Assembly: GCA_002402825.1 (NCBI GenBank)
Contig: DHGP01000028.1
Location: forward strand, 62,001 to 126,000
Origin: Firmicutes bacterium UBA4795
GTDB lineage: Bacteria; Bacillota; Desulfotomaculia; Desulfotomaculales; Nap2-2B
Direction: 5' to 3'
DNA: 64,000 nucleotides
Position numbers and translations under genes: made by a program. Shown one piece after another: positions 17,735 through 27,154 of the stretch. How positions within the stretch are numbered: the stretch's first letter is position 1; each line of letters starts with the position of its first letter. Below the pieces are notes generated by a model, which made no database searches, was not told the origin of the DNA, and saw nothing but the letters and a program-made list of their open reading frames with translations.

Positions 17735-18448
17735 ATGTTACCTGCTCTTTGGGCTTTAGTTACCTTGTCGCTTGTTAACGGAATAGCGATGCTTTTTTCT
17801 TACATTACCAGTAACAGCTTTCCCCAACCTTTAACGGAAGAGGAGGAAGCTAAATATTTAAAAAAAATGTTTGCCGGAGACGAATCGGCCCGTCAAATAC
17901 TTATCGAACATAATCTTCGTTTAGTAGCTCACATTATAAAAAAATTTGATCATACGGGCGGAGAGTTTGATGATTTAGTTTCCATTGGTACCATTGGTCT
18001 TATTAAAGCTTTGAACACTTATAACCCAAACAAAGCTACCCGCTTGGCCACTTACGCCTCAAGATGTATTGAAAATGAAATTTTAATGCACTTAAGGGCC
18101 CGTAAAAAAATAAGAGCGGAGGTATCGCTTTACGACCCTTTAGGCAAAGATAAAGAAGGTAACGAGGTTAGTTTTATTGACGTCCTGGGTACCGACCCGG
18201 AAATGATTACCGATACGGTAGCCAATCATATTAACCTGGCCCAGCTCCGGCAGCGGTTGGAGAAATTACCGGTCCAGGAAAGAAAGGTTATTACCTTGCG
18301 TTTTGGTTTAATTAACGGTACTTGTTATACGCAACGGGAAGTGGCTAAAAGCTTGGGTATCTCCCGTTCCTATGTCTCCCGTATTGAAAAAAGGGCGTTA
18401 AATAAGCTTACTAAAGAGCTTAACCTGGGAGGTTATACGGCTTCTTGA
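17735..18448 (+). CDS. sigK: Sporulation sigma factor sigma-K
   Basis: Late mother-cell sigma factor controlling coat and cortex genes. About 237 residues. The N-terminus has the hydrophobic pro-sequence (about 1-30) ending SNSFPQPL that in Bacillus is removed by the SpoIVFB protease. Region 2 (LIEHNLRLVAHIIKKF, DDLVSIGTIGLIKAL, RLATYASRCIENEILMHLRA) and region 4 (TQREVAKSLGISRSYVSRIE) are intact. The ATG at 17735 is preferred because AAGGGGG lies 7 nt upstream; a TTG six bases earlier is too close. No skin-type element interrupts it. Convergent with radC. Strong evidence that the organism forms spores. Confidence 0.93.
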   Translation: MLPALWALVTLSLVNGIAMLFSYITSNSFPQPLTEEEEAKYLKKMFAGDESARQILIEHNLRLVAHIIKKFDHTGGEFDDLVSIGTIGLIKALNTYNPNKATRLATYASRCIENEILMHLRARKKIRAEVSLYDPLGKDKEGNEVSFIDVLGTDPEMITDTVANHINLAQLRQRLEKLPVQERKVITLRFGLINGTCYTQREVAKSLGISRSYVSRIEKRALNKLTKELNLGGYTAS

Positions 18449-18469
18449 AGATCCTTAATCCAAGCGTGA

Positions 18470-19396
18470 TTACGTTATTAGTCCCGATTTGGCAAAACTA
18501 TAATAGTCCTCTTTGTTTTTGCCAATAATTATATGGTCAAGTACTTTTATACCGACCAGGTTACAAGCTTGAACTACCCGGTTGGTTATTTTTATATCTT
18601 CAGACGAGGGCCCGGCATCTCCTGAAGGATGGTTGTGAACTAGAATAATTGATGAAGCTGTTTTTAACGTAGCCTCCTTTATAATTTCTTTGGGGTCAAC
18701 TATGCTGGCGTTAACGCTTCCCTTGCTTAATTCTACGTTATGAATGGGCTTATTCTTCACGTCTAAAAGAATAACATTGAAAAATTCCTTTTTTGCGTCT
18801 CTAAGGTAAGGTCCGTAATACTCGGACACGTAGCCTATAACATCAGCCGCGTTTTTAATTCTTTTTTGTTTTTCTGCGTTTTCTTTGTAAAGCCTCTTGC
18901 CGAGCTCCATGGCGGCTTTAATTTGGACCGCCTTGGCCTGTCCTATCCCGTCAATTTTGCAGATTTCAAGAACCGGCGCGGCGTCTATTTCTCTTAGGGT
19001 CCCAAACCGGTTTAGTAATCTTTTAGACAGTTCCTCGGCATTAGCTCCTTCTTTCCCCGTACGCAAGATTATAGCCAGAATTTTTGATAACGGGAGAGAC
19101 GCTGGACCGAATTTTAACAGCATTTCCCGGGGCCTTTCTTCCTTTACCCATTCCTTTATAGGATGGGTCTCTTTACGGGCTAACACGCCCTCTCTAACTT
19201 CTCTTCTTACTTTTTCACATTCTTCAGCTGTTTTAAGATTTAGCCGGGCAATTATCTCTTTAGTTTTATCTTCGGTTAGCAATCCCCTTTTTGAACCTTT
19301 TAGAAAAACCTTTCCTTTCTTGCTCCACATAGGGTAAATAGTATTGTTTACCAGAAAATCAAGCAGTTCTTTTTTTGATTCGCCATTTGAGTTCAT
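18470..19396 (-). CDS. radC: RadC family JAB-domain protein with N-terminal extension
   Basis: 308 residues against about 225 for ordinary RadC. The first ~80 residues (NTIYPMWSKKGKVFLKGSKR and following helices) are not part of the usual family. After them come the UPF0758 start (ERPREMLLKFGPASL), a helix-hairpin-helix (ILEICKIDGIGQAKAVQIKA region) and the JAMM metalloprotease-like motif HNHPSGDAGPSSED near residue 255. The molecular function of RadC is unsettled; it is often linked with mobile DNA or natural transformation. The gene faces sigK tail-to-tail. The extension could be a lineage-specific domain. Confidence 0.85.
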   Translation of the reverse strand: MNSNGESKKELLDFLVNNTIYPMWSKKGKVFLKGSKRGLLTEDKTKEIIARLNLKTAEECEKVRREVREGVLARKETHPIKEWVKEERPREMLLKFGPASLPLSKILAIILRTGKEGANAEELSKRLLNRFGTLREIDAAPVLEICKIDGIGQAKAVQIKAAMELGKRLYKENAEKQKRIKNAADVIGYVSEYYGPYLRDAKKEFFNVILLDVKNKPIHNVELSKGSVNASIVDPKEIIKEATLKTASSIILVHNHPSGDAGPSSEDIKITNRVVQACNLVGIKVLDHIIIGKNKEDYYSFAKSGLIT

Positions 19397-19508
19397 AAAG
19401 TAAAAAATCTCCTTTTGGCTTTCTGTGGATAAATAATTTTATCACGTCCTGGGGGAGCATACAATTTTGATTTTTTAAGTCTTGTCTATTCCAGGAAAAA
19501 AGTTAATG

Positions 19509-19537
19509 TTGACAAAAACGGAAATACTTTTTATATT
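19509..19537 (+). promoter_or_regulatory. Sigma-A promoter of greA
   Basis: TTGACA (19509-19514), 17-nt spacer, TATATT (19532-19537). It would give a greA leader of about 120 nt, which contains a small hairpin TTACCTGAAAATTTGAGGTAA at about 19625-19645 between promoter and ribosome binding site. Confidence 0.7.
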
Positions 19538-19667
19538 TATAAAACAGAATTTCAATTACGCAAAAAAATTTATATTTTTTAATATAGAATATTTTTTGGG
19601 AGATAAAAATAAAGTATAGATAATTACCTGAAAATTTGAGGTAATTCGAGGTTAAGGAGAAAAATGG

Positions 19668-20135
19668 ATGAAAGAAATGATTTTAACCAGACAAGGATTA
19701 AAAAAACTGGAAGATGAATTAAGTTATTTGAAAACGGCAAAGCGGCGAGAGATTGCCGCCAGAATTAAACAATCTATAGAATTTGGCGACTTAAGCGAGA
19801 ACTCAGAATACGAAGGGGCAAAAAACGAACAGGCTTTTATTGAAGGGCGAATTTTAACCTTGGAAAAAATGCTTCGTAACTCACGGGTAATTGATCATAA
19901 TAATTTTAGTAGAGATAAGGTAAACATTGGTTCCACCGTATCTTTACGCGATATAGCCCGTGGAAAAGAGTGCCAGTACACAATTGTCAGCCCAGTAGAA
20001 GCTGATCCAACGACCAATAAAATTTCTTATGAATCACCGGTAGGAAAGGCAATTTTAGGCCAACGTAAAGGTAGTGTTGTCGAGGTCAAGGCGCCTGCCG
20101 GTAAGGTAGCCTATGAGATTTTAGATATATTTTAA
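19668..20135 (+). CDS. greA: Transcription elongation factor GreA
   Basis: Rescues backtracked RNA polymerase by stimulating transcript cleavage. 155 residues, normal length: N-terminal coiled coil (1-75, MILTRQGLKKLEDELSYLK; acidic tip DLSENSEYEGAK) and the C-terminal FKBP-like domain (about 80-155, ending SPVGKAILGQRKGSVVEVKA). AAGGAG precedes the ATG. A terminator follows, so lysS downstream has at least partly separate expression. Confidence 0.95.
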   Translation: MKEMILTRQGLKKLEDELSYLKTAKRREIAARIKQSIEFGDLSENSEYEGAKNEQAFIEGRILTLEKMLRNSRVIDHNNFSRDKVNIGSTVSLRDIARGKECQYTIVSPVEADPTTNKISYESPVGKAILGQRKGSVVEVKAPAGKVAYEILDIF

Positions 20136-20169
20136 GCTAATAAATTGAAATTAAATTACCCTAACGGAA

Positions 20170-20199
20170 AATAATCAAGGAAGCTTGATTATTATTTTT
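20170..20199 (+). terminator. Intrinsic terminator after greA
   Basis: Perfect 10-bp stem AATAATCAAG / CTTGATTATT with a GAAG tetraloop-sized loop, followed by ATTTTTC. It lies between greA and lysS. Confidence 0.75.
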
Positions 20200-20227
20200 C
20201 TAAATAATTATAACCTGGAGGTTGGCA

Positions 20228-21709
20228 GTGTTTAAAGAAAGCGACCCAGCAAGGACAATAAATGATTTGATTTTGCCGCAAAATGACAAACTAAAGGAAT
20301 TACAAGAAAAAGGGGTTAAACTTTACGGGGGTAAGTATGTCCGTACTCATCCGGCTACTAAACTAATTGAAAATTACCCGGTTTTAGAGGGGCAAAAAGT
20401 CAGAGTTGCCGGCCGGATTATGGCCATCCGGGGCCACGGAAAAGCAAGTTTTGCCAATTTACAGGACAGTTCAGGAAAAATTCAAATTTACCTTCGTTTA
20501 AAAGACGTGGGGGCCGAAAGTTACCAGATTTTTAACCGGTTAGATGTTGGGGATATTATAGGGGCGGAAGGAAATTTATTTAAAACTCGCAGCGGCGAAG
20601 TAACCGTGGCGGTAGAAAAATTTACTTTGCTGGCCAAGTCTTTACGCCCTTTGCCGGAGAAATGGCACGGCTTAAGAGACGTTGAGTTGCGCTACCGGCA
20701 GCGCTATCTTGACCTACTGGTTAATCCCCCGGTTAGGGAGGTGTTTGTATTGCGCAGTAAAATTATCCAAACCACACGTAAGTTTTTAGAGCAACGCGGC
20801 TTTTTAGAAGTAGAAACTCCCATGATGCACCTTATTCCCGGGGGGGCTAACGCCCGGCCTTTTACAACCCACCATAACGCTTTAGATTTGGATTTATATT
20901 TGCGTATTGCTCCCGAGTTATATCTAAAACGTTTAATTATTGGTGGTTTGGAAAAAATATATGAAATCAACCGGAATTTTAGGAACGAGGGCATTTCCAC
21001 CAAACATAATCCTGAGTTTACCATGCTAGAGCTTTACCAGGCTTACGCTGATTACCATGATATGTTAAAATTAACTGAAGAGTTAATTTATATGGTAGCT
21101 CAGGAGGTACTGGGGGCATCTAGTGTTATTTATGAAGACGTGACTTTAAACCTGACTCCTCCTTATAAAAAAATAAGTATGCTTGAAGCCGTAAAACAGT
21201 ACACGGGGATTGATTTTTCCAAATTAGACGAACCTTACGAAGCAAGTGCTACCGCAAAGGCCCTAAACATAACGGTAGAAAAAGATGATTCCTGGGGGGT
21301 TATTTTAAACAAAGTTTTCGAAGAAAAAGTAGAAGCAAATTTAATTCAACCGACCTTTATTTTAGACTACCCCATAGAAATTTCTCCCTTGGCTCAAAAA
21401 AAGGAAGATGATCCCCGATTAACTTACCGGTTTGAGTTGTTTATATCGGGACGGGAAATAGCCAATGCTTTTTCCGAACTCAATGATCCCTTCGAACAAA
21501 GAATACGTTTTTTAAAACAGGTGGAAAAACGTCAGGCTGGGGATGAAGAAGCTCACATGATGGATGAAGACTTTATCACCGCTTTAGAGTACGGGATGCC
21601 TCCAACCGGAGGTTTGGGGATTGGTATTGACCGGCTAATAATGATTATGACCAATTCTGCCTCTATTCGTGACGTTATTCTTTTCCCTCTTTTAAGACCA
21701 AGGGAGTAA
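20228..21709 (+). CDS. lysS: Lysyl-tRNA synthetase, class II
   Basis: Charges tRNA-Lys. About 493 residues: N-terminal OB-fold anticodon-binding domain (VRVAGRIMAIRGHGKASFAN), then the class II core with motif 1 (RQRYLDLLVNP), motif 2 (FRNEGISTKHNPEFTMLELY) and motif 3 (GLGIGIDRLIMIMTN). A GTG at 20228 is chosen as the start because GGAGG is 6 nt upstream; a TTG at 20222 touches the ribosome binding site. The greA-lysS pairing is common in Firmicutes. Confidence 0.95.
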   Translation: MFKESDPARTINDLILPQNDKLKELQEKGVKLYGGKYVRTHPATKLIENYPVLEGQKVRVAGRIMAIRGHGKASFANLQDSSGKIQIYLRLKDVGAESYQIFNRLDVGDIIGAEGNLFKTRSGEVTVAVEKFTLLAKSLRPLPEKWHGLRDVELRYRQRYLDLLVNPPVREVFVLRSKIIQTTRKFLEQRGFLEVETPMMHLIPGGANARPFTTHHNALDLDLYLRIAPELYLKRLIIGGLEKIYEINRNFRNEGISTKHNPEFTMLELYQAYADYHDMLKLTEELIYMVAQEVLGASSVIYEDVTLNLTPPYKKISMLEAVKQYTGIDFSKLDEPYEASATAKALNITVEKDDSWGVILNKVFEEKVEANLIQPTFILDYPIEISPLAQKKEDDPRLTYRFELFISGREIANAFSELNDPFEQRIRFLKQVEKRQAGDEEAHMMDEDFITALEYGMPPTGGLGIGIDRLIMIMTNSASIRDVILFPLLRPRE

Positions 21710-21779
21710 GAACTAAAAAACTGTCCGCTGAACATTTACATACTGGTTAAATATTAATTGGGGAGGTAAGGATAAAGAT

Positions 21780-23990
21780 ATGCTTACGTCAGAAAAAATT
21801 TTTACGGTAGGCTTACCCCGGGGGATGAGCTATTATTATCTTTATCCTTTTTACGCCGGTTTTTTTCAGGCTCTAAATGTAAAACTGGTTCTTTCGCCTT
21901 CCACCACCAAAAAAACACTGGCTTTAATGGAAACCTGCCCTACTGACGAGCCGTGTTTAGCGGTTAAACTTCTTTTTGCCCATACCAAGAAATTATGGGA
22001 AAAAGGGATAGATTATCTTTTTGTGCCTGTTTTAAGCAGTATTGAAAAAGGCAATTATTGTTGTCCTAAGTTTATTGGGGCAGCCGATATGCTCCGGAAT
22101 GGGCTGGGGATTCCAGCCGAGTGTTTTTTAAGTCCAAACATTGACGTTAATGAAAAAAATTTTATTTTGGAAAAGGCCTTAGAAACAATAGCCCCAAAGC
22201 TAGGAGTTAGCCGCTTAAAGATAAAACAGGCTATAAATACAGGCCAACAAAAACAAAGGCAATTTTACCAGTTTACCATAACCCAGCAGTTAACTACCCC
22301 CGAAGCTTATTGTCTTTTAGAGGGACAAAAATTTACCCCAAGGCGCAAATATCCTCCCGTACCGGGAACAGACCCAAACCAGCGGATTGGCTTAATTGGT
22401 CACCCCTATATCTTATACGAGGTAGTTAGCCATGACCTGGTGGAAAGAACGAGGGCTTACGGAAGGGTTGTTACCGCGGAAATGGTCCCTAAAGAAAAAG
22501 TAACCGAAGTTTTAAGAAATATTTTTGAAGGGGAAAAGCTCTGGAGTTTTGAGGCTCAATTATTAGGCTCCGCCCTTTATCTTTTGCGTAACCGGCAGGT
22601 GGACAAGCTTATTTTAGTTGGTTCCTTTGAATGTGGTCCTGAATCAGTGGTCGAAAGTTTTATTGAAAAGGAAGCAGAACTAGCTGGTATTCCTCTTTTA
22701 ATTCTTACCTTTGATGAACATACCGGAGAAGCAGGGTTAGTAACCAGATTGGAAGCCTTTATGGATACGGCCGTTTCTGGACGGATATCTTCTTTAGCTT
22801 ATACGCAGCCGCAAAACCAAATTGTCCCCGGCATCCGTTCCGAACAAAAACTTATTGGCTTTCCCACTATGGGTTACCTGGATATTGCTTTACGTTCCGC
22901 GTTTAAGTATTGTGGAGTAGAGGCAGTAAAAACCCCTTCTCCCAGCAAAACTACTATAGAGTTGGGCCGGGAATTAGCTCCTGAATTTGCCTGCTTTCCT
23001 TTGGTGGTCACCCTGGGGCAGATGCGCCAGGTTTTAGAAAAAGGCGCGAATGTCCTTTTAATGGTAGGGGGCAAAGGGCGCTGCCGGTTAGGCTGGTACG
23101 CCCAAATTCAAGAAATTTTGCTTAAAAAGAAAGGCTATGATTTTAAGATGGCTATTATTGACTCCCCCGTGCCCCTAAAAACTCAATGGAAAGGGTTTCG
23201 CGATACAATTAAGTGGCTGACTGACGGGGCCTCCTGGCTGCGTTTTATTAAAGCTTTAAGTTTTGGCGTATACAAACTTACGGCCTTGGATAAGGGAGAG
23301 ATGTTGCTCCAAAAGATGCGGGCTTTTGAGGCTGAACGCGGGGGAGCCGATAAAATTTTTAAAAAGTACCTTTTTCGTCTGGAGTCTTGCGATACCTTTA
23401 CCAGGGTAAAAAAAGAATGGAAATATTTCCAACAAGAAATGGCTGCTATTGCCACTACGGCAACTAACCCTTTACATGTTTTTATAGTTGGTGAAATATG
23501 GGTGGTGCTGGAACACTTCGTTAACAATTATCTGGAGAAGTTTTTAGGTACTCACCCCCATTACCGGGTTTATACCCACCGTGATCTTTATACCAGCAAC
23601 TGGTTTAAGCTTCATGTTTTACAAAACAGAAAGCTGAAAAAACGGGAAAAATATATTCACCAGGCAGCCAAAACTTACCTGACCACAAAAGTTGGCGGTC
23701 ACGGCTTAGATACAGTTGGTTTAACTGTTTTAGGTAAAGAAGAAGGAATGGACGGAATCATTCATGTTTTTCCTTTTACGTGCATGCCGGAAATAGTAGC
23801 CCAAAATATCCTGGTAAAAGTAAGTAAGGAACTGGACATCCCTGTTTTAACCCAGATTATTAGTGAGCAAACAGGGGAAGCAGGCTACCAGACGCGTCTG
23901 GAAGCCTTTCTTGACGTCCTTTTAGAGCGCCGGGAGTATAAAACAAAGCAGCAGGAAAGGGGCAAAACTATTGTATTTAGCAGGCATTGA
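21780..23990 (+). CDS. CoA-dehydratase activase-related protein (DUF2229, duplicated)
   Basis: 736 residues of the family found beside activators of 2-hydroxyacyl-CoA dehydratases and benzoyl-CoA reductases. The N-terminal half begins VGLPRGMSYYYLYPFYAGFF with CPTDEPCLAVKLLFAH; the second half begins IGFPTMGYLDIALRSAFKYC with ELAPEFACFPLVVTLGQMRQ. Both halves end in the same motif, TGEAGLVTRLEAFMD (about 316) and TGEAGYQTRLEAFLD (about 697), so this is a fusion of two tandem paralogues. Conserved Cys residues suggest a metal or Fe-S centre. It overlaps the ATPase activator gene by 20 nt. No dehydratase alpha/beta subunit is adjacent; its target is unknown. Confidence 0.8.
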   Translation: MLTSEKIFTVGLPRGMSYYYLYPFYAGFFQALNVKLVLSPSTTKKTLALMETCPTDEPCLAVKLLFAHTKKLWEKGIDYLFVPVLSSIEKGNYCCPKFIGAADMLRNGLGIPAECFLSPNIDVNEKNFILEKALETIAPKLGVSRLKIKQAINTGQQKQRQFYQFTITQQLTTPEAYCLLEGQKFTPRRKYPPVPGTDPNQRIGLIGHPYILYEVVSHDLVERTRAYGRVVTAEMVPKEKVTEVLRNIFEGEKLWSFEAQLLGSALYLLRNRQVDKLILVGSFECGPESVVESFIEKEAELAGIPLLILTFDEHTGEAGLVTRLEAFMDTAVSGRISSLAYTQPQNQIVPGIRSEQKLIGFPTMGYLDIALRSAFKYCGVEAVKTPSPSKTTIELGRELAPEFACFPLVVTLGQMRQVLEKGANVLLMVGGKGRCRLGWYAQIQEILLKKKGYDFKMAIIDSPVPLKTQWKGFRDTIKWLTDGASWLRFIKALSFGVYKLTALDKGEMLLQKMRAFEAERGGADKIFKKYLFRLESCDTFTRVKKEWKYFQQEMAAIATTATNPLHVFIVGEIWVVLEHFVNNYLEKFLGTHPHYRVYTHRDLYTSNWFKLHVLQNRKLKKREKYIHQAAKTYLTTKVGGHGLDTVGLTVLGKEEGMDGIIHVFPFTCMPEIVAQNILVKVSKELDIPVLTQIISEQTGEAGYQTRLEAFLDVLLERREYKTKQQERGKTIVFSRH

Positions 23991-24987
23991 CGTTGGTTCG
24001 GTAACGACAAAACTGGTGGTCATTGACGAACAGAATAAGGTTATTTTTCAGACGTATTTACGTACGGCCGGGGGTCCTATTCTGGCTATCCAAAGTGCCT
24101 TTCGCCAGTTAAGGGAAAAGGTAGGTTCTAACCTGGAAATATCAGGAGTAGGAACTACCGGCTCCGGAAGACATTTGGCCAGCATAATGGTGGGGGCGGA
24201 TGTGGTAAAAAATGAGATTACGGCTCACGCCACGGCCGCGCGCTTTGTTGCCCCGGAAGTGCGCACGGTAATTGACATTGGTGGTCAGGACTCAAAAATA
24301 ATTTTTTTAAACCAGGGGGTTTCCACCGGTTTTAATATGAATACGGTTTGTGCAGCTGGTACAGGTTCTTTTTTAGATCACCAGGCAGCCCGTTTAGGTA
24401 TCCCCATTGAAGAATTTGGCGAACTAGCCTTAAAATCTAAAAGCCCGGTACGTATAGCCGGACGTTGCGGAGTATTTGCGGAATCAGATTTAATTCATAA
24501 ACAACAAATGGGCTACCCCAAAGAAGATTTAATTGCTGGTTTATGCCTGGCCCTGGTGAGCAATTATCTGACCAATGTAGCCCGCAACCGGAAGATTGAA
24601 GCCATGGTTCTTTTTCAGGGCGGGGTAGCCGCAAATATTGGTATTCGGGCGGCCTTTGAAACTAAACTTAAAATGCCCGTTATTGTCCCGAAGTATTATA
24701 AGGTTATGGGGGCTTTAGGAGCGGCTTTAATAGCCAAAAAGGAAATGCTAGCCCGCCCGCGTCAGACTACTTTTAGGGGTATTTATGCCGTTACAAGCTT
24801 TACCTGCCGCCCGCGCAGCTTTATCTGCGCTGATTGTGCCAATAATTGTGAGGTTAACGAATTGTATATTCAGGACGAGCTAATTAGCCGGTGGGGGTCT
24901 AAATGCGGCAAATGGGAAAACTTAAACCTTTCTTCCGCGCAATATACACTGGCCCAGGAAGCCCCGTTAAAAATTATCAATGGCTAA
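23971..24987 (+). CDS. Acyl-CoA dehydratase/benzoyl-CoA reductase activator ATPase (HgdC-like)
   Basis: BadF/BadG/BcrA/HgdC family ATPase that injects low-potential electrons into a dehydratase or reductase using a bridging 4Fe-4S cluster. 338 residues, TTG start with GGAAAGGGG upstream. Actin-fold phosphate-binding motifs are LAGIDVGSVTTKLVV and VIDIGGQDSKII; cluster cysteines are in NTVCAAGTGSFLDHQA and IAGRCGVFAESD. A C-terminal tail with FTCRPRSFICADCANNCEVN adds four more cysteines and is longer than in simple HgdC. It forms a pair with the preceding gene. Confidence 0.87.
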   Translation: MYLAGIDVGSVTTKLVVIDEQNKVIFQTYLRTAGGPILAIQSAFRQLREKVGSNLEISGVGTTGSGRHLASIMVGADVVKNEITAHATAARFVAPEVRTVIDIGGQDSKIIFLNQGVSTGFNMNTVCAAGTGSFLDHQAARLGIPIEEFGELALKSKSPVRIAGRCGVFAESDLIHKQQMGYPKEDLIAGLCLALVSNYLTNVARNRKIEAMVLFQGGVAANIGIRAAFETKLKMPVIVPKYYKVMGALGAALIAKKEMLARPRQTTFRGIYAVTSFTCRPRSFICADCANNCEVNELYIQDELISRWGSKCGKWENLNLSSAQYTLAQEAPLKIING

Positions 24988-25024
24988 AAAAGCTTCTATA
25001 TGCTTTGCCGTAATTATAGCGTAT

Positions 25025-25768
25025 TTATTCTAAAGATTGGCTAATCATCGTTTGGATTTCCCGGATTATATTTTTTTTACAAACTAGCGCAGACTTTTCA
25101 AATGGCTCATAATAAGAGGGTTCCACGTGAGGAGCCAGCTCTAATATTTTGTCAAAACAGCCCAAAGCTTCTTCGTATCTTTTAAAGTAGGTTAAAATAT
25201 AACCTTTATTGCTTAAAGCTTTAAGAAAATCAGGGTTAATATCTAAAGATTTGTCAAAACATTCTAAAGCCTCAGGGTACTTTTTTAAATTATAATAAGC
25301 AACCCCCTTATTATTCCAGGCAACCCAATTACTAGGTTCTTTATTAGTTACCAGGTCTAAACATTGAATGGCTTCTTCATATTTTTCCTTGGCTAATAAA
25401 GCTGAACCTTTATTATAAAGAATGAGAGTTAAGTCAGGAGTGATAGATATGGCTATGTCAAAACATTGAATGGCTTCTTCATATCTTTTTAGCTCCAGTA
25501 AAGCAGACCCTTTCCCATTCCAGGCTAAAGTGTGATTAGGGTCTATATTTAACGCTTTTTCAAAGCAAATAAGAGCTTCCTCATGTTTTTTTAAATACAA
25601 AAAGGCCGAGCCTTTATTAAACCAGGCTGTGGTTAGTTCGGGCATAAATTCTATGGCCTGCTCGTAAAATTTAATCGCTTTTTTATATTCTTGTAACTGG
25701 TAAAACATATTTCCTACGTGGGTTAAATAATTGGCCATTTCTTCACCTTCTTTGGTCATTATTATCAT
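25025..25768 (-). CDS. TPR repeat protein
   Basis: 247 residues made almost entirely of six 34-residue TPR units (about 10-215; each AWNNKGxxxxxLKKYxEAxxCFDKxLxxxP), ending in a short basic/hydrophobic helix. No signal peptide, no enzymatic domain. Related in style to the repeats of the protein at 4335-5642. Monocistronic; partner unknown. Confidence 0.82.
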   Translation of the reverse strand: MIIMTKEGEEMANYLTHVGNMFYQLQEYKKAIKFYEQAIEFMPELTTAWFNKGSAFLYLKKHEEALICFEKALNIDPNHTLAWNGKGSALLELKRYEEAIQCFDIAISITPDLTLILYNKGSALLAKEKYEEAIQCLDLVTNKEPSNWVAWNNKGVAYYNLKKYPEALECFDKSLDINPDFLKALSNKGYILTYFKRYEEALGCFDKILELAPHVEPSYYEPFEKSALVCKKNIIREIQTMISQSLE

Positions 25769-25848
25769 CCTTTCTAGTAAAGAATAAGTTAGCTCTACTT
25801 TTTTGCATCATAACATAATTAATAATTATAAAATAAATAAGTTAAAGA

Positions 25849-25894
25849 TAAAAAAGTGGGGTACGTAAAAAAATACTTATACTGTCCCCAACTT
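25849..25894 (-). terminator. Probable terminator after the CaiB-type gene
   Basis: On the minus strand AAGTTGGGG pairs with CCCCACTT (one bulged T) over an A/T loop, followed by TTTTTTATC. It lies about 50 nt past the stop of the CoA-transferase at 25943. Confidence 0.55.
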
Positions 25895-25942
25895 AAATTA
25901 AATCTTAAAAGCATAACTTAGGAGTTAAACTTTACGTTTTTA

Positions 25943-27118
25943 TTAAATTATACCATCTTTTTTAAAATTATCAATATCTTCTTTAGTATACCCCAGGCGC
26001 AATAAAATAGATTCAGTATGTTCACCTAATTCGGGCGGTGGTAATTTTACTTCAGCTGGCGTATCAGACAGTTTAATAGGAAAACCTAACTGTTTAATTG
26101 TCCCTAACTGAGGATGCTCCATTTCGAAAACCATTTTGCGGTGGAGTACTTGAGGATCGTTAAAGGCCTCTGGTAAGCTATATACCGGTCCGGCACAAGT
26201 ATCAATTTCTTTAAAAATTTTTACCCATTCATCTCTGTTTTTTTTCTTAAATTCTGCCTGGATGATACTCCGGATTTCGTCTTGTTTTTCGTCAACTGAG
26301 TGCAAAGGGATTAATTCTTCTTTTTCTAAGAAACGGCACAGGTTAGCCCAAAAATGAGGTTCAACTGCTCCAAGCGTAATGTATTGGCCATCGCTAGTTT
26401 CGTAAACGTCATAATAAGCGTATTTTCCGGTTAACCAGGTTTTACCCCGTTCGGGTGTAATGTTGTCTGCAAAATATGTACCGGCTAATACAGGCAACCA
26501 GGCAACAGCACCATCCAGCATAGAAATATCTACAAACTGACCTTTATTTGTTTGTTGCCGGGCTAGTAAGGCTAAAAGAACACCTATTGTGGCCATTAAG
26601 GTACCTCCTCCAATATCCGCTACCTGTACCCCGGATAAGGCAGGAGCTTCTCCCTGTTGACCAACCATTCCCAGAACACCAGCGTAACCAAGGTAATTAA
26701 TATCGTGTCCCGGAAATTGTGCGTATGGCCCATCCTGTCCGTAGCCACTGATGGAACAGTAAATTAAACGCGGGTTAATTTGTTTTAAGGTATCGTAATC
26801 TGCTTTATAACGTATGGCCACCCCTGGCCGAAATCCCTCTATGACTACATCTGATTCTTTTACTAATTGGTGAAAAATTTCTTGTCCCTTTTCTACTCTT
26901 AAATTAAGGGTTATACTTTGCTTATTCCGGTTTACAACTAAAAACTTGCCGCTTATGTCTTTTATCATTGGTGTTTCCCAGCGTAAACGGTCACCCGAGC
27001 CTGGTTGTTCCACTTTTATTACTTCAGCCCCAAAATCTGCTAAAAACATGGAACAATATGGTCCCGGTAACCATTGGGTAAGATCTAAAACTTTGCATCC
27101 TTTAAGTGGTGTAGTCAA
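25943..27118 (-). CDS. CaiB/BaiF (family III) CoA-transferase
   Basis: 391 residues. Family III transferases move CoA between acyl-CoA and a free acid through an aspartyl-anhydride; the active Asp is in VDISMLDGAVAW (about 179). Other landmarks are LDLTQWLPGPYCSMFLADFG at the N-terminus, VIEGFRPGV and YCSISGYGQDGPY. A second paralogue sits at 30194-31318. It is separated from that gene by unrelated genes, so they are not one operon. The substrate is not known; the catabolic block next door suggests a dicarboxylate or aromatic acid. Confidence 0.9.
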   Translation of the reverse strand: MTTPLKGCKVLDLTQWLPGPYCSMFLADFGAEVIKVEQPGSGDRLRWETPMIKDISGKFLVVNRNKQSITLNLRVEKGQEIFHQLVKESDVVIEGFRPGVAIRYKADYDTLKQINPRLIYCSISGYGQDGPYAQFPGHDINYLGYAGVLGMVGQQGEAPALSGVQVADIGGGTLMATIGVLLALLARQQTNKGQFVDISMLDGAVAWLPVLAGTYFADNITPERGKTWLTGKYAYYDVYETSDGQYITLGAVEPHFWANLCRFLEKEELIPLHSVDEKQDEIRSIIQAEFKKKNRDEWVKIFKEIDTCAGPVYSLPEAFNDPQVLHRKMVFEMEHPQLGTIKQLGFPIKLSDTPAEVKLPPPELGEHTESILLRLGYTKEDIDNFKKDGII

Positions 27119-27154
27119 ATATAATCCTCCCCTTTTTTATTTTTAATCTGTTTT

